A model generated the notes under the pieces. The model was not told the origin of the DNA, did no database searches, and saw only the letters and a program-made list of their open reading frames with translations. Made by a program: the position numbers and the translations under genes. A DNA stretch of 64,000 nucleotides, from NCBI GenBank assembly GCA_017512425.1, contig JAFWGI010000012.1:62001-126000 (forward strand), written 5' to 3'. This DNA is from Hyphomicrobium sp. (lineage in GTDB: Bacteria; Pseudomonadota; Alphaproteobacteria; Rhizobiales; Hyphomicrobiaceae). Below are positions 8,545 through 17,394 of the stretch, in pieces. Within the stretch, counting starts at the first letter, position 1, and each line of letters starts with the position of its first letter.

Positions 8545-9326
8545 CGGCGGTCAATGCGCTCAGCGCCGAAACGGTCAGCGTCACACTCGGCGACAGACAG
8601 GTGATCGATCGCATATCGGCGTCGATCGCGCCGGGTGAGTTTGTGACCGTCGTCGGTGCCAATGGTGCCGGCAAGTCGACGCTGCTGAAGACGCTTGCCG
8701 GATTGATCAAACCGCAGTCGGGACGCGTTACTATCGACGGCGCGCTTCTGAGCGATCTGCCCGCGCGTGATGTTGCGCGTGCGATTGCCTACCTGCCGCA
8801 AGACCGTACGGTGCATTGGCCAATGACGGCGGAACGCGTGGTGGCGCTCGGGCGGCTACCGCATCGCTCGTTCGCGGCAGCGGAGACTGCGAGCGATCGT
8901 GACTCGATCGAGACGGCGATGACGCGCATGGATGTCATGCCTTTTGCACAGCGTCCCATTGTCGCGTTATCGGGCGGCGAACGTGCGCGAGTTTTGGTCG
9001 CGCGCGCTCTCGCGCAGCAGGCACGTTATCTGATTGCCGACGAGCCAACGGCGGGCTTGGACCCAGCTCATGCGCTGCATTTGTTCGCCGAGTTTGCGCG
9101 GATCGCACGCGATGGTAATGCCGTGATTACGGCGTCGCACGATCTTTCTATGGGTTTGCGCTACGCCACGCGCGTGATACTTTTGAGCCGTGGCGCATGC
9201 ATCGCCGATGGCCCTGCATCTGCCGTGCTGAAAAACGATCTGCTTGCCCAAGCCTTTGGCATTGAAACAATTGTTACGACAATCGGCGGAATTCCGGTCG
9301 TCGTTCCGGCGTCGCCACTGACATAA
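8541..9326 (+). CDS. btuD: ABC transporter ATPase BtuD-like
   Basis: Cytoplasmic ATPase of 261 residues powering the FecCD permease. Walker A is GANGAGKSTL, the signature is LSGGERARVLVARAL, Walker B is YLIADEP followed by TAGLDPAH, and the switch histidine lies in TASHDLS. Start 8541 overlaps the permease stop (ATGA). Together with the three preceding genes it completes an outer-to-inner-membrane B12 import route under one riboswitch. The family is shared with siderophore and heme importers; the specificity here comes from context. Confidence 0.92.
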   Translation: MTAVNALSAETVSVTLGDRQVIDRISASIAPGEFVTVVGANGAGKSTLLKTLAGLIKPQSGRVTIDGALLSDLPARDVARAIAYLPQDRTVHWPMTAERVVALGRLPHRSFAAAETASDRDSIETAMTRMDVMPFAQRPIVALSGGERARVLVARALAQQARYLIADEPTAGLDPAHALHLFAEFARIARDGNAVITASHDLSMGLRYATRVILLSRGACIADGPASAVLKNDLLAQAFGIETIVTTIGGIPVVVPASPLT

Positions 9327-9397
9327 CTTTGCTACATGATCTATCCAGGCTGAATGTTTGCGCCGGGGGCGGCGCAAATAAGCGGAGCAGTGGGGTC

Positions 9398-10483
9398 TTG
9401 CGAAACAAAGTGAAAATCAATCTTGCCCTGCAAGGTGGCGGCGCGCATGGCGCGTACACCTGGGGCGTTCTCGATCGCTTGCTGGAAGAGCCGGACATTT
9501 CGTTCGGCTGGATCAGCGCGGCGAGCGCGGGCACGGTCAACGCCGTCGCGATGGCGGCAGGTTTGGCGCACGGTTCGCGCGATCGCGCGCGCGCGAACCT
9601 CTTCAAGATTTGGGAAGCCGTGCACAAGTCCGGCGTGCCCGACCTCGCGAAGCTCAATCCATTCCTCAATGGATTTTCGCGCCCCGCGTCGATGGCGCAA
9701 ATCGCGACGATGTGGTCGCCGTATGAATTCAATCCGCTCGGCTTCGATCCGCTGCGCCGCTTGATCACCGATCATGTCGATTTCGAATTGATCCGCACGA
9801 AATCGCCGGTCGAGCTTTTGATCGCGGCCACACACGTCTCGACTGGGCGTGCGCGATTGTTCCGCCGCCACGAGTTGACCGTGGAAGCGGTGCTGGCGTC
9901 GGCTTGTCTGCCGACGTTGCATCACGCCGTTGAGATCGAAGGCGCCGCGTACTGGGATGGAGGCTATTCGGCCAATCCCGATCTTGTCACGTTGGCGTCC
10001 GAAAGTCCGGTCGGCGACACGCTCCTCGTTATGGTCTCGCCGCGCGATAACAACCTGTTGCCGACGACGGCGCGCGATATCGCCAATCACACGAACCGGC
10101 TGACGTTCAACGCGCCGCTGCTGCGCGACATCGAAATCATCACCGCGGTGCGCGAGACGGCTGGAAGCATCATGCCGAAGGGCCGACTGGCGGGGTTGGC
10201 GCGGCATCGCTTCCACGTCATCGACGGCGGCGGCGTGACGGGTGCGCTCAATCCGGAAACGACGATCAAGCCGGATTGGAACGTCATGACGTACCTGCAC
10301 GGCGCAGGCCGCGATTCAGCGGACAAGTGGCTGTCAGCCAATCGCGACGAGATCGGCCGCACCGAAACCTTCGATCTCGCCGGGCAATTCTTTCCGGGCA
10401 TTTCGGTCAACGATAGCCCGCATGTCATCGCGGCAGGCCCGCGCGGACGCGCGAAAAAGCCGGCGACGAGCAAGCGCGCTTAA
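9398..10483 (+). CDS. Patatin-like phospholipase / esterase
   Basis: Cytoplasmic or membrane-associated acyl hydrolase of about 361 residues. It has the oxyanion-hole glycine loop LALQGGGAHGAYTWG, the nucleophile elbow SAASAGTVNA (Ser in an A-x-S-x-G context rather than G-x-S-x-G), and the catalytic Asp in YWDGGYSANPD. These form the Ser-Asp dyad of the patatin family, of the RssA-like type common in rhizobia. The exact start is unsure: TTG 9398 and GTG 9410 both precede the first strand, and TTG 9329 would give a longer, atypical N-terminus. It lies about 70 bases after btuD and could be read through from that operon. Substrate is unknown. Confidence 0.88.
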   Translation: MRNKVKINLALQGGGAHGAYTWGVLDRLLEEPDISFGWISAASAGTVNAVAMAAGLAHGSRDRARANLFKIWEAVHKSGVPDLAKLNPFLNGFSRPASMAQIATMWSPYEFNPLGFDPLRRLITDHVDFELIRTKSPVELLIAATHVSTGRARLFRRHELTVEAVLASACLPTLHHAVEIEGAAYWDGGYSANPDLVTLASESPVGDTLLVMVSPRDNNLLPTTARDIANHTNRLTFNAPLLRDIEIITAVRETAGSIMPKGRLAGLARHRFHVIDGGGVTGALNPETTIKPDWNVMTYLHGAGRDSADKWLSANRDEIGRTETFDLAGQFFPGISVNDSPHVIAAGPRGRAKKPATSKRA

Positions 10484-10506
10484 ACACGCTTGCCGCTATC
10501 GCCTTC

Positions 10507-11295
10507 TCAAACCAAGCGCGCATACCCTTGGTCTAAAGTGTCGGCGAGCGCGGCTTTGTATGCGGCGTAGAACGGGCTCGATGGCGTGATCTCGCCAAGG
10601 CTGCCGGGTTCAAATGTGGAGCGCAGCGCGTAGACGATCGGCGTCGAAACCGGCGTGAACGTCGCGCGGTGCTTGTTCAAAGTCGTGATCAGCCCGCGCA
10701 TTTCGGCTTCGCGGTCGAGCTGTGAGACGATGATCATGCGCATCGCGCCTTTGGTTAGCGAGACCAAGTGGATGAACATCGACGACGATGGGATATAGAG
10801 GCGGCCACGATGGCTGTACGTTGAATCCGGGCGGTCGCGTTCTTCAAACAGCAGGCTCGGCCAGTCCGGATCCCAGGTGATGTCGGTGCGATAGGCGACG
10901 ATCGTGTCGGGCTTCGAGAAGCTCGCCCGCAGCGTCAAGTAGCTGCCGATATAGTGGTCGACTGCTGCGCGGGTGTAAGCGCCCATGTAGACGGGCGCGA
11001 CCACGCCGCCATCGCCTTTCAGTTCCATCGGTCCGTTGGCGAGCGCGACAGTCTCGCCGTGCCAGGCATCTCGCAATCCGTGGAAATCGAGGCCGAGCAC
11101 CATGCAGACGTCGAACAGCGTCTGATCGCGCACCGAACGGCCGCCAAGCAGGTTCTGAATGGTCTTCTCGTGGCAGTCGCTCGCGTCCGCCAGTTCAGCC
11201 TGCGTCAGCTTTTTTTCGACCATCGCAGTTTTAATGCGGTCGAGCGCCTGTTCGCGCGAGAGCGCCGGCTCAGTCGCGACGGCGGACTTTTTCAT
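10507..11295 (-). CDS. XRE-family helix-turn-helix regulator with C-terminal ligand-type domain
   Basis: Protein of 262 residues. The N-terminal helix-turn-helix (about residues 18-70) reads LTQAELADASDCHEKTIQNL then GGRSVRDQTLFDVCMVLGLD, typical of the Cro/CI-like fold. The remaining 190 residues are a mixed alpha/beta domain with YIGSYLTLRASF and RGRLYIPSSSMFIHLV that I do not recognise; it may sense a ligand or drive oligomerisation. ATG 11295 (KKSAVATEP) is preferred; upstream in-frame codons lack a convincing ribosome site. It is convergent with the patatin gene and lies between it and the first RlpA gene. Target genes are unknown. Confidence 0.8.
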   Translation of the reverse strand: MKKSAVATEPALSREQALDRIKTAMVEKKLTQAELADASDCHEKTIQNLLGGRSVRDQTLFDVCMVLGLDFHGLRDAWHGETVALANGPMELKGDGGVVAPVYMGAYTRAAVDHYIGSYLTLRASFSKPDTIVAYRTDITWDPDWPSLLFEERDRPDSTYSHRGRLYIPSSSMFIHLVSLTKGAMRMIIVSQLDREAEMRGLITTLNKHRATFTPVSTPIVYALRSTFEPGSLGEITPSSPFYAAYKAALADTLDQGYARLV

Positions 11296-11414
11296 GATGA
11301 AGGCTTCCCCGCAAAACGCTCGGCTGCGCTGACGACGGGTCAGAGCACGCACTACGATTTGCTGGAAAGTACCGGTTTTTTCCGCCGCTCGGCAAGCAGC
11401 AATGATGCTGGCGG

Positions 11415-12050
11415 TTAGCGGCCGAGCACTTCGAGGCTGACCGCCGTCAAACCCTTGCCGGTCATGCCGATATCCTCGGCAGCGCGTTCGGAGAGGTCGA
11501 TGACGCGACCCGGCTTGAAGGGGCCGCGATCGTTGATGCGAACCACGACATTGGCGCCGGTGTCGAGGCGCGTGACGCGGACGCGCGTGCCGAAGGGCAG
11601 CGTCCTATGTGCGGCGGTCAGATCGCGCTTGTTGAAGCGTTCGCCGGTTGCCGTCATTTGCTCCTGCCAATAGTACGAGGCGATGCCGGATAACGAATGG
11701 CCCGTGCCGTTGAGGCGGGGACCCGAAAGGGTGGCTGCCGCCGGCTGGCGGTTTTTCGGCCCTGCCCCGGCCATCGCCATTGAGCCGGCGGCCAGTACCG
11801 GCGCGCGCGTGACGACCGTCGTCCAGCTGCCGATGACAGGCGGGGGTGCCGCCGCAGCTTGGGTCAATACGCTGACGTCAGCACCCGATGGCTGGCGGGC
11901 CGGCGGTGTTGCAGGCGTGGTTGTCGCGATGACGCCGTCGGTCGATGGGTCGATGTACGAGAACAGCAGCGGCTCGGCATGCAGCGCTGCCGAGGCTACG
12001 ATCAAACCCGCGGCGCAAGCGAAAAAGCCTGCAAACTTCGTGAGATACAA
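11415..12050 (-). CDS. RlpA-family double-psi beta-barrel protein, copy 1
   Basis: Secreted or envelope protein of 211 residues, start TTG 12050 behind a GAGGGG site. Signal segment at residues 1-25, a Pro/Ala-rich linker to about 115, then the RlpA barrel: [57 protein letters not shown]. The Glu and His needed by Pseudomonas aeruginosa RlpA for lytic transglycosylase activity correspond to E137 and H148, which are present. There is no SPOR domain, so it is not the canonical septal RlpA. It is the most diverged of three tandem paralogues and lacks the CSG..YVCGS module found in the other two. Confidence 0.88.
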   Translation of the reverse strand: MYLTKFAGFFACAAGLIVASAALHAEPLLFSYIDPSTDGVIATTTPATPPARQPSGADVSVLTQAAAAPPPVIGSWTTVVTRAPVLAAGSMAMAGAGPKNRQPAAATLSGPRLNGTGHSLSGIASYYWQEQMTATGERFNKRDLTAAHRTLPFGTRVRVTRLDTGANVVVRINDRGPFKPGRVIDLSERAAEDIGMTGKGLTAVSLEVLGR

Positions 12051-12114
12051 TGATCCGACCCCTCAGATACCCCGTCAGAGTTGCAGCTATCGTGATTCGA
12101 TGGCCGAAAATAGA

Positions 12115-12147
12115 ACGGGTGGCGGAACATACCGTTCCACCACCCGT
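12115..12147 (-). terminator. Rho-independent terminator after RlpA copy 2
   Basis: ACGGGTGG/CCACCCGT plus inner GGAAC/GTTCC arms form a near-perfect hairpin; on the minus strand it is followed by TCTATTTT. It lies 20 bases past the stop of the second RlpA gene and before the start of the first, implying these two are separate transcripts. Confidence 0.75.
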
Positions 12148-12167
12148 AAGTCGGTGTGAAATTTAAA

Positions 12168-12713
12168 TTAACCGCGGCCGAGAACAGTTACCGACACCGG
12201 GACGACGCCCGAGCCCTGCATGCTGATCGCGTGTGCAGCGGCCTTCGACAGGTCGATAACGCGGCCGGCAACGTACGGACCGCGGTCATTGATGGTGACG
12301 ACGACCGACTTGCCGTTGTTCTTGTTGGTGACGCGAACCTTCGTGCCGAACGGCAGGGTCTTGTGCGCCGCCGTCATCGCGTTCGGGTTAAACCAGCCGC
12401 CTGACGCCACGCGCTGCGGTTGCCAGTAATAGGATGCCTTGCCCGAGAGCGAACCACCCGACGAATACGACTTCGAAGCGACGTGCTTCTTGGCCTTCTT
12501 GTGCTTCACCGGCGCATCGTAATCATAAGAAGCCTGCTGATAGGCGTTCTTCGAAACCTTCTTGTGCGCCGCCTTCTTGTAGGACGGCGCTGCGTCCGAA
12601 GAACCGCAAACATACGCCGGGCCGCTGCACGACCAGTTGCCGGCGGCTGCCGGGATGGCAGCCTGGAACATGGCGGCGACTGCAACTACGGCAAACCCTA
12701 AAACTGCACGCAT
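12168..12713 (-). CDS. RlpA-family protein, copy 2, lacking the key catalytic Glu
   Basis: Secreted protein of 181 residues. Signal peptide (residues 1-25), then NWSCSGPAYVCGSSD, a two-Cys module shared with copy 3, then a Lys/His-rich linker (about 45-80), then the barrel: SGKASYYWQPQRVASGGWFN, MTAAHKTLPFGTKVRVT, VVVTINDRGPYVAGRVIDLS. H117 is kept, but the position occupied by Glu in copies 1 and 3 (ATGE, ASGE) is G106 here (ASGG). In P. aeruginosa RlpA the matching Glu is required for glycan cleavage, so this copy may bind glycan without cutting, or act differently. ATG 12713 follows GAGAGAGG. Confidence 0.88.
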   Translation of the reverse strand: MRAVLGFAVVAVAAMFQAAIPAAAGNWSCSGPAYVCGSSDAAPSYKKAAHKKVSKNAYQQASYDYDAPVKHKKAKKHVASKSYSSGGSLSGKASYYWQPQRVASGGWFNPNAMTAAHKTLPFGTKVRVTNKNNGKSVVVTINDRGPYVAGRVIDLSKAAAHAISMQGSGVVPVSVTVLGRG

Positions 12714-13148
12714 CGTTAGACCTCTCTCTCAAATGGCAATAGCTGTGCAGGGTCAAACAAGCGTGCTCCCCCGCCTTAGGCACGTCCGCTTCTCGCGAGA
12801 CTGGTGCGCCCAGGACAACCGCTCAGATGAGCGGCACTTCAACGTGTTGGGAAAGTTGCTTCTTGAAGGCGCGACCCGTTACGAAACTCCAGAACTCCGT
12901 TTGCGCTATCACCGTTGAATGGGGCTCCCCCCGTTCTGGTTCCGGGACAGGACGTCAGGCAAATATGGCCGTCAACATGCGGCTGCCATCGCATTTTAAC
13001 CATATTTCGCAAGGCGCTGACATGGTTACGGATTTCGCACCGCACGCTCAAGTTGCGCGACGGCACGCCGCAGATTTGTGATGCAACGCGCAATAAAGAG
13101 GCGGGCCAATTGCTGGCCCGCCCGCGTTCTCCAGCCAATCGGCTGCTG
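12714..13148. other. Gap between RlpA copies 2 and 3
   Basis: No coding sequence is convincing here. It holds the presumed promoter of RlpA copy 2 and, near 13101-13121, the hairpin after copy 3 listed separately. The rest shows no repeat or motif I recognise. Confidence 0.5.
13101..13121 (-). terminator. Hairpin after RlpA copy 3
   Basis: GCGGGCC/GGCCCGC, 7 bp with a 7-base loop, 28 bases past the stop of copy 3. The following minus-strand bases CTCTTTATT make a weak U-tract. Likely intrinsic terminator. Confidence 0.6.
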
Positions 13149-13703
13149 TCAGCCTTTGCCGAGCACGTCGACCTTGACCGATGCAACGCCGCTGCTCGTC
13201 AAGCCGATCTGGCTGGCCGCAGCGCGCGATAGGTCGATGATGCGTCCGGCGATAAACGGCCCGCGATCGTTGATGCGGACGACGACCGAGCCGCCGGTCC
13301 GCGTATTGGTTACGCGCACGCGCGTTCCAAACGGCAGGCTGCGATGCGCTGCCGTCAACGAGTTCATGTTGTAGGTTTCGCCGCTCGCCGTTTTGCGGCC
13401 GTGGAAGCGGCCACCATACCAGGACGCTTTGCCGGACTGATAGGACGAGCCGCTGCCGTAGTCCTGAGACGCGAAGGACGCCGCTTTCTTGGCCTTGCCC
13501 TTCTTGACCGGCGCATCGCCGAAGTCCCAGGCGAGCGGCGCGCTGGCTTTCGTCTTCGCGGATTTCGCCGGCTTGGCTTGGCTGCCGCAAACATACTCCG
13601 CGCCGGAGCAGGTCTGGCGCCAATTTTCGCGCGCCTGCGCAGTGGTCGCCGCGACCGAGAGCAAGGACAAACTGGTCAACATCGCGATGATCGTCGTTCG
13701 CAT
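13149..13703 (-). CDS. RlpA-family double-psi beta-barrel protein, copy 3
   Basis: Secreted protein of 184 residues. Signal peptide cut near AQA, then [17 protein letters not shown], the same two-Cys module as copy 2, a Lys-rich linker, then the barrel: [57 protein letters not shown]. The presumed catalytic Glu and His (E109, H120) are both present. ATG 13703 is chosen over 13709 because AGGAG then sits six bases upstream. It is closest to copy 2 in architecture, so copies 2 and 3 probably arose by a later duplication than copy 1. Likely acts on or binds peptidoglycan in the periplasm. Confidence 0.88.
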   Translation of the reverse strand: MRTTIIAMLTSLSLLSVAATTAQARENWRQTCSGAEYVCGSQAKPAKSAKTKASAPLAWDFGDAPVKKGKAKKAASFASQDYGSGSSYQSGKASWYGGRFHGRKTASGETYNMNSLTAAHRSLPFGTRVRVTNTRTGGSVVVRINDRGPFIAGRIIDLSRAAASQIGLTSSGVASVKVDVLGKG

Positions 13704-14037
13704 CGTCATCTCCTGTGTAAGGCGCCGCAGTCGCGCGCATGCGGCGCGGCGTGAGCTTCAGCCGCGCAGGGTCCTAGCTGTCATGAGATGCGAATCTTCA
13801 GAACGTCTCGACGCAAACCACGACAACCCGTTCCACCACCGGCAAAATATCTAAGCCAGTCATGGTCGAAGCCGCACCAGGACATCGCATGGCCCATCGG
13901 TCAACAGCCCAAAAGCCGATGCGGCCTGCCGGATCGTGTCACAGGGCTGTAGTTTCAGTATTTTTTGGTCGCTGATGGGGCTATAGCGCGACGGCGCGCC
14001 GCAGCGGGATCATAGTAAATTGAGCAGCGAACAATCG
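13704..14037. other. Divergent intergenic region RlpA copy 3 / chrA
   Basis: About 330 bases with no supportable gene. It should contain both promoters. A 6-bp inverted repeat CATCGG/CCGATG near 13890-13920 is too short to interpret. I see nothing else. Confidence 0.4.
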
Positions 14038-15342
14038 ATGAGCCAGACCGATGCCGGACTTCGACCGAGTTTCGCGGAAGCTCTCGGCGTTTGGCTGCGC
14101 ATCGGTCTGACGTCGTTTGGCGGGCCGGCGGGGCAGATCGCGATGATGCATCGCGTTCTCGTCGACGAAAAGAAATGGCTCGACGAGCAGACGTATTTGC
14201 TCGCGCTGAATTTCTGCACGCTGTTGCCGGGGCCTGAGGCGATGCAACTCGCGACGTACTCCGGGTGGCGGTTGCACGGTGTGAAAGGCGGGCTCGCAGC
14301 CGGTCTGTTATTCGTCCTGCCTGGCGCGACGCTGATTTTGGCGCTCTCGGCATTGTACGCGGCCTACGGGTCCGTGCCGCTGGTCAGTGCGCTGTTCACC
14401 GGCATCAAAGCGGCGGTGCTGGCGATCGTCATCGAGGCGCTTTTCAAGATTTCCAAACGCGCGCTCAAGGATCAGACAGCGTACATAATCGCGGCGCTGT
14501 CGTTTGCAGCGATATTCCTGTTCGGCTTGCCGTTCCCGTTGATCGTCCTCGCCGCGGCAGTTTTTGGATATTTGCGCGCCACCGCGACGGACGCGGATGC
14601 TGCCGCGCGCGCCATATCCGCGCCGGTGCCAGTCACACAAACGCTTGCAACGCTCGGAATTTGGCTCGCGATCTGGATCGTACCACTGGCCGCTGTCGTC
14701 GCGTTGTTCGGGCCAGAACACGTCTTGTCGAAGCTCGCCGTCTTCTTTTCGACGCTCGCCATCGTGACGTTTGGCGGCGCCTATGCGGTGCTGGCTTACA
14801 TGGCGCAAGAGGCCGTGCAAACGCACGGTTGGCTGACGGCAGCGGATATGTTGAACGGGCTCGGCCTCGCGGAGACGACGCCCGGACCGCTGATCCTTGT
14901 CACCGAGTTCGTTGGCTATCTCGCCGCGTACCGCACGGCAGGTACGTGGTCACCACTGATCATGGGCATAACAGGCGCGCTCGTCACGCTGTGGGCGACG
15001 TTCGCGCCGTGTTTTCTTTATATCTTCGCCGGCGCGCCCTACATCGAGTGGTTGAAGAACGCGCCGAAGCTGCGCTCGGCACTTGCCGCGATTACGGCAG
15101 CGGTCGTTGGCGTCATTTTGAATTTGTCGGTTTGGTTCGCGCTGCACGTTCTGTTTCGCACGGTCGAAGACGTGCGATGGGGGCCGATGCATCTCGCAGT
15201 GCCGGATGTCGCGTCGATCGACTGGACGGCCGCGGGCATCGCCGTCGTCGCAGCCGTGCTGCTGTTCCGCTTGCACCTCGGCATTATGACGACGCTGGCG
15301 ATTTGTGCTGCGCTGGGCTTGGCTTCTAGTTTCGCCGTCTAA
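14038..15342 (+). CDS. chrA: Chromate transporter ChrA (CHR family, two-domain)
   Basis: Inner-membrane transporter of about 434 residues. It holds two homologous CHR domains. The first begins VWLRIGLTSFGGPAGQIAMM with LLPGPEAMQLATYSGW; the second, after residue 230, carries FFSTLAIVTFGGAYAVLAYM and GLAETTPGPLILVTEFVGY. Both halves keep the FGG and PGP signatures. The long-chain family exports chromate, giving resistance, though many genomic members have no proven role. ATG 14038 is used; TTG 14020 is an alternative. It converges on corA with only five bases between stops. Confidence 0.9.
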   Translation: MSQTDAGLRPSFAEALGVWLRIGLTSFGGPAGQIAMMHRVLVDEKKWLDEQTYLLALNFCTLLPGPEAMQLATYSGWRLHGVKGGLAAGLLFVLPGATLILALSALYAAYGSVPLVSALFTGIKAAVLAIVIEALFKISKRALKDQTAYIIAALSFAAIFLFGLPFPLIVLAAAVFGYLRATATDADAAARAISAPVPVTQTLATLGIWLAIWIVPLAAVVALFGPEHVLSKLAVFFSTLAIVTFGGAYAVLAYMAQEAVQTHGWLTAADMLNGLGLAETTPGPLILVTEFVGYLAAYRTAGTWSPLIMGITGALVTLWATFAPCFLYIFAGAPYIEWLKNAPKLRSALAAITAAVVGVILNLSVWFALHVLFRTVEDVRWGPMHLAVPDVASIDWTAAGIAVVAAVLLFRLHLGIMTTLAICAALGLASSFAV

Positions 15343-15347
15343 CCCGG

Positions 15348-16319
15348 CTACAGCCAGCCTTTGCGCTTGAAATACAGATACGGGATCAGCCCAGAGACGA
15401 TCATCAGCAGCAACGCCATCGGGTAGCCGTACTCGAATTTCAGTTCCGGCATGTGTTCGAAATTCATTCCATAGATCGACGCGACGAGCGTCGGCGGCAT
15501 CAGCATCACGGCCATGACCGAGAACAGCTTGATGATCTGGTTTTGTTCGGTCGAAATCATGCCGAGCGTTGCGTCGAGCAGAAAGTTTGTACGGCCCGTG
15601 ACGAAGCGCAGTTGCTCGGAAAGCGAAACGATATCGCGGTCGGCGGTTTCGATACGGGCGAGAAGTTTCTGATCTTCATTGCGCTCGCGTGCAATAGCGG
15701 CGAAGAACGCAAGTGTCCGGTGCAGCGATGTCGCCGACTCCAGTGTCCGCGACGTCGTATCGCCCTGCTTTCCGACAGAGCGCAGCATCACCTCAAGCCG
15801 CCGGCCTTTATTGCGATCGGCGCTTTTCTGACCGAAAATCTGCGGCGCCAAGCGTTCAACCTCGTCCTGCAGCCGCTCGATCAGATCCGCTTGCCGCTGA
15901 ATGATGGTTTCAAGCAGACCGGCGAGAACCTGAGCGCCGTTCGTGCAGCTCTCGGCCGAGCGGCATGCCTTGTCGGCGAAGATCGCGAAAGCGCGCGGCT
16001 CGCCGTAGCGGACCGTAATCAATCTGTTGCCGGCAAGAATGAAGGTGATGTTCGACGTCGCGACCGTCTCGCGATCGGCGGCGTAGAGGACGAACGATGT
16101 CATGAAGTGCGCACCGTGTTCGCTATAGAAGCGGTTCGACGCTTCGATCTCGCGCATTTCGGCGCGCGTCGGCACTTCGAGCGCGAGGGCTTTCTCGATC
16201 CCGGTCTCTTCCTGCTCGGTTGGGTTAAGCAGATCGATCCAGACCGTGTCCGGGCCGACGTCGGTCACGCCGTCGCGCTTCGTGAGACGAGTTCCGGCGA
16301 TATCATAGAGCGTGATCAT
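15348..16319 (-). CDS. corA: CorA-family Mg2+/Co2+ transporter
   Basis: Inner-membrane divalent-cation channel of 323 residues. A long N-terminal soluble domain (ITLYDIAGTRLTK..., VWIDLLNPTEQEE) leads into coiled helices, then two membrane helices close to the C-terminus. The selectivity-loop motif GMN is present in YGMNFEHMPE, and the tail ends in basic YLYFKRKGWL as in CorA pentamers. ATG 16319 is used because it begins the conserved first strand; earlier in-frame codons encode a non-conserved Arg/Cys-rich stretch. It could carry Mg2+, Co2+ or Ni2+. Confidence 0.92.
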   Translation of the reverse strand: MITLYDIAGTRLTKRDGVTDVGPDTVWIDLLNPTEQEETGIEKALALEVPTRAEMREIEASNRFYSEHGAHFMTSFVLYAADRETVATSNITFILAGNRLITVRYGEPRAFAIFADKACRSAESCTNGAQVLAGLLETIIQRQADLIERLQDEVERLAPQIFGQKSADRNKGRRLEVMLRSVGKQGDTTSRTLESATSLHRTLAFFAAIARERNEDQKLLARIETADRDIVSLSEQLRFVTGRTNFLLDATLGMISTEQNQIIKLFSVMAVMLMPPTLVASIYGMNFEHMPELKFEYGYPMALLLMIVSGLIPYLYFKRKGWL

Positions 16320-16488
16320 GGCGCATGGTTCCGCGACTGGCGTTGGCTTGGCTTCTCCTAGCCTACAGGGGGCGGAGAGCAAAGCCCGACATCCGGCAGA
16401 CCGCATGAAACTATCGCCACGCCAGCGCCGTTATCGTAATGTGCCGGCAAATTGAGCCGGTCTTACAAACGCTGAAAGGCGGACGACG

Positions 16489-16794
16489 ATGGCAAACGCG
16501 AAAATGCTGTGCGGTGCATCGATCCTGGCATGCGTGGCGGTGTCTGCCCCCGCAGCGGCGATCGAATGCCGGGGTGGTTATCAGGTGGTGCAAGGCAACC
16601 TGCTCTCCACGCCCTATTGTCAGGACGCACTGCTGGCCCAAGTCGCGCGGCAGTATGGGTTTAGAACGTCGGCGGCGGCTATTCGCCAGAACCCGAACCA
16701 CAAACGTGAAATTTGCCGGTTCGTCGGACGGGATATCCGCGTGCAGGAAAACTGCATTACGGCCAATCCGAATGGCCGTGGGCGGGCATTTTGA
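16489..16794 (+). CDS. Small secreted Cys-containing protein of unknown function
   Basis: Protein of 101 residues with a signal peptide (KMLCGASILACVAVSAPAAA). The mature part of about 78 residues begins IECRGGYQVVQGNLLSTPYC and has four Cys (likely two disulfides in the periplasm), with CQDALLAQVARQYGFRTSAA and EICRFVGRDIRVQENC. I do not recognise a characterised family; similar small proteins are widespread in Hyphomicrobiales. AAAGGCGG lies nine bases ahead of the ATG. It stands alone between corA and the bactofilin gene. Function is unknown. Confidence 0.7.
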   Translation: MANAKMLCGASILACVAVSAPAAAIECRGGYQVVQGNLLSTPYCQDALLAQVARQYGFRTSAAAIRQNPNHKREICRFVGRDIRVQENCITANPNGRGRAF

Positions 16795-16905
16795 AGTCGA
16801 TAATGCGGTCGCAATCGTACCGCGCGCGCGTCATCGCATGACGGCGGAGATCAGCGTGCGATCTCTGTGAGGACATCGCACGCCTGATGTGATCGTCAGA
16901 AGTTA

Positions 16906-17394
16906 TTAGCCGAGGTCTGGTGTCACTTCAGACACGTCTTTCGCACGCCGCACGCTGCCGTCGAACTGCGCACCTTCGGCGATCGACAAGGTCTGTTTGA
17001 CGATGTCGCCATCGACGCGCGAAGTGGCGTTGAGATTGACAGCCGAACCTTTGAGTGCGCCGCGCACCTCACCCTGCACCGTGATCGTGCGCGCGGTGAT
17101 TGTGCCCGACACGCTGCCGGTTTCGCCAACCGTCACGCTCTCGCCGTGCACGTCGCCTTGGATCTGACCGGCGATGAGCAACGAGCCCTTCGTTTTCAGA
17201 ACCAGCTGCTGGCCCGAAATCGTGATGTCCTGGCCGAGCACCGACGTCGGCGTGTCGTGAGCGCGGACGGGCTGATGGATCGGTGCCTGTGCGAACGGCG
17301 GCGGCGAAGGCTTCTGCGGCTGCATCGATGGCGCGGCCATCGGACGAACGGGATCAGCGGTACGCGGGTCTGGCGTTGCAACGCGATTGAACAT
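16906..17394 (-). CDS. Bactofilin (polymer-forming cytoskeletal protein)
   Basis: Protein of 162 residues that should self-assemble into filaments at the inner face of the membrane and scaffold envelope enzymes. The central right-handed beta-helix is evident from repeated six-residue turns: GSLLIAGQIQGDVHGESVTV, GETGSVSGTITARTITVQGE, VRGALKGSAVNLNATSRVDG. A Pro-rich N-terminal tail (MAAPSMQPQKPSPPPFAQAP) and a short C-terminal tail flank it, as in known bactofilins. Peptidoglycan-modifying genes are common here (RlpA copies, deacetylase, L,D-transpeptidases), so a role in localised wall growth is plausible but inferred. Confidence 0.9.
   Translation of the reverse strand: MFNRVATPDPRTADPVRPMAAPSMQPQKPSPPPFAQAPIHQPVRAHDTPTSVLGQDITISGQQLVLKTKGSLLIAGQIQGDVHGESVTVGETGSVSGTITARTITVQGEVRGALKGSAVNLNATSRVDGDIVKQTLSIAEGAQFDGSVRRAKDVSEVTPDLG

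Noticed and set aside
13890..13925. CATCGG/CCGATG inverted repeat upstream of chrA as a chromate-regulator operator
   Set aside because: Six-base arms with a 15-base gap are expected by chance; no chrB-like regulator is nearby.
15453..16361. 302-codon open frame antisense to corA
   Set aside because: Shadow of CorA; no conserved features.
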